NCBI GenBank assembly: GCA_016874875.1
Contig: VGTA01000170.1
Span: forward strand, 1-6,801
DNA from: Deltaproteobacteria bacterium
GTDB lineage: Bacteria > Myxococcota_A > Bradymonadia > UBA7976 > VGTA01
Direction: 5' to 3'
Length of the DNA: 6,801 bases
The notes under the pieces are model-generated. The model did no database searches. It saw only the letters and a list, made by a program, of their open reading frames with translations, and was not told where the DNA came from. Made by a program: the position numbers and the translations under genes. Positions 6,744 to 6,801 of the stretch are shown here, piece after piece; position 1 is the first letter of the stretch; every line of letters begins with the position of its first letter.

Positions 6744-6801
6744 AGGCGGTGGCGGCGGCTGAGGGTGCCTTATGGGGGCGGGGAGCGCAAGGGGGGGGAG
6801 G

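Noticed and set aside
6765..6792. Promoter for the kinase from TTGCGC and CATAAG on the - strand
   Set aside because: The hexamer-like sequences are only about 10-11 bp apart, far from the usual 17 bp, and match the consensus poorly. No promoter can be supported in the 70 bp present.

Overview
The window is 6.8 kb of very GC-rich bacterial chromosome holding three protein genes and almost no non-coding space. Two genes run on the + strand: valS, cut by the left edge, and a short-chain dehydrogenase. They converge on a long - strand gene for a serine/threonine kinase fused to a formylglycine-generating-enzyme (FGE/SUMF1)-like domain. I see no tRNA, rRNA, CRISPR array, insertion sequence, phage gene or integration site.

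Organism (inference): the strongly C-biased third codon positions, the preference for CTC over CTG for leucine, the E. coli-type valyl-tRNA synthetase layout and the kinase-FGE fusion with a DWG motif fit a high-GC member of the Myxococcota or a neighbouring lineage. Planctomycetota is the main alternative. The sequence does not settle this.

Layout: 1-2971 encodes ValS, with only the extreme N-terminus missing. After a 35-bp gap with a clear AGGAG ribosome binding site, 3007-3912 encodes a retinol-dehydrogenase-like SDR, possibly cotranscribed with valS. The gap 3913-3968 is a convergent junction with a short GC hairpin and a C-rich tract that is G-quadruplex-like on the - strand. The region 6731-3969 (- strand) encodes the 920-aa kinase. 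Bases 6732-6801 are its short upstream region.

How the genes relate: ValS is a housekeeping enzyme charging tRNA-Val, and the SDR is a predicted NADP(H)-dependent oxidoreductase of unknown substrate. The kinase is a predicted soluble signalling protein and is transcribed separately. Nothing in the sequence ties the three into one pathway.

The most unusual content is inside the kinase. Its activation segment, between DWG and APE, is stretched to about 150 residues. It carries an in-frame 18-bp tandem repeat that places six histidines at exact three-residue spacing, framed by repeated STLD and TLR[GA]PP motifs. The FGE-like domain lacks the first of the two catalytic cysteines of true FGE, so it is probably not a formylglycine-generating enzyme. 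ValS also has an unusually long Ala-rich linker ahead of its EDVLDTWFSS block.
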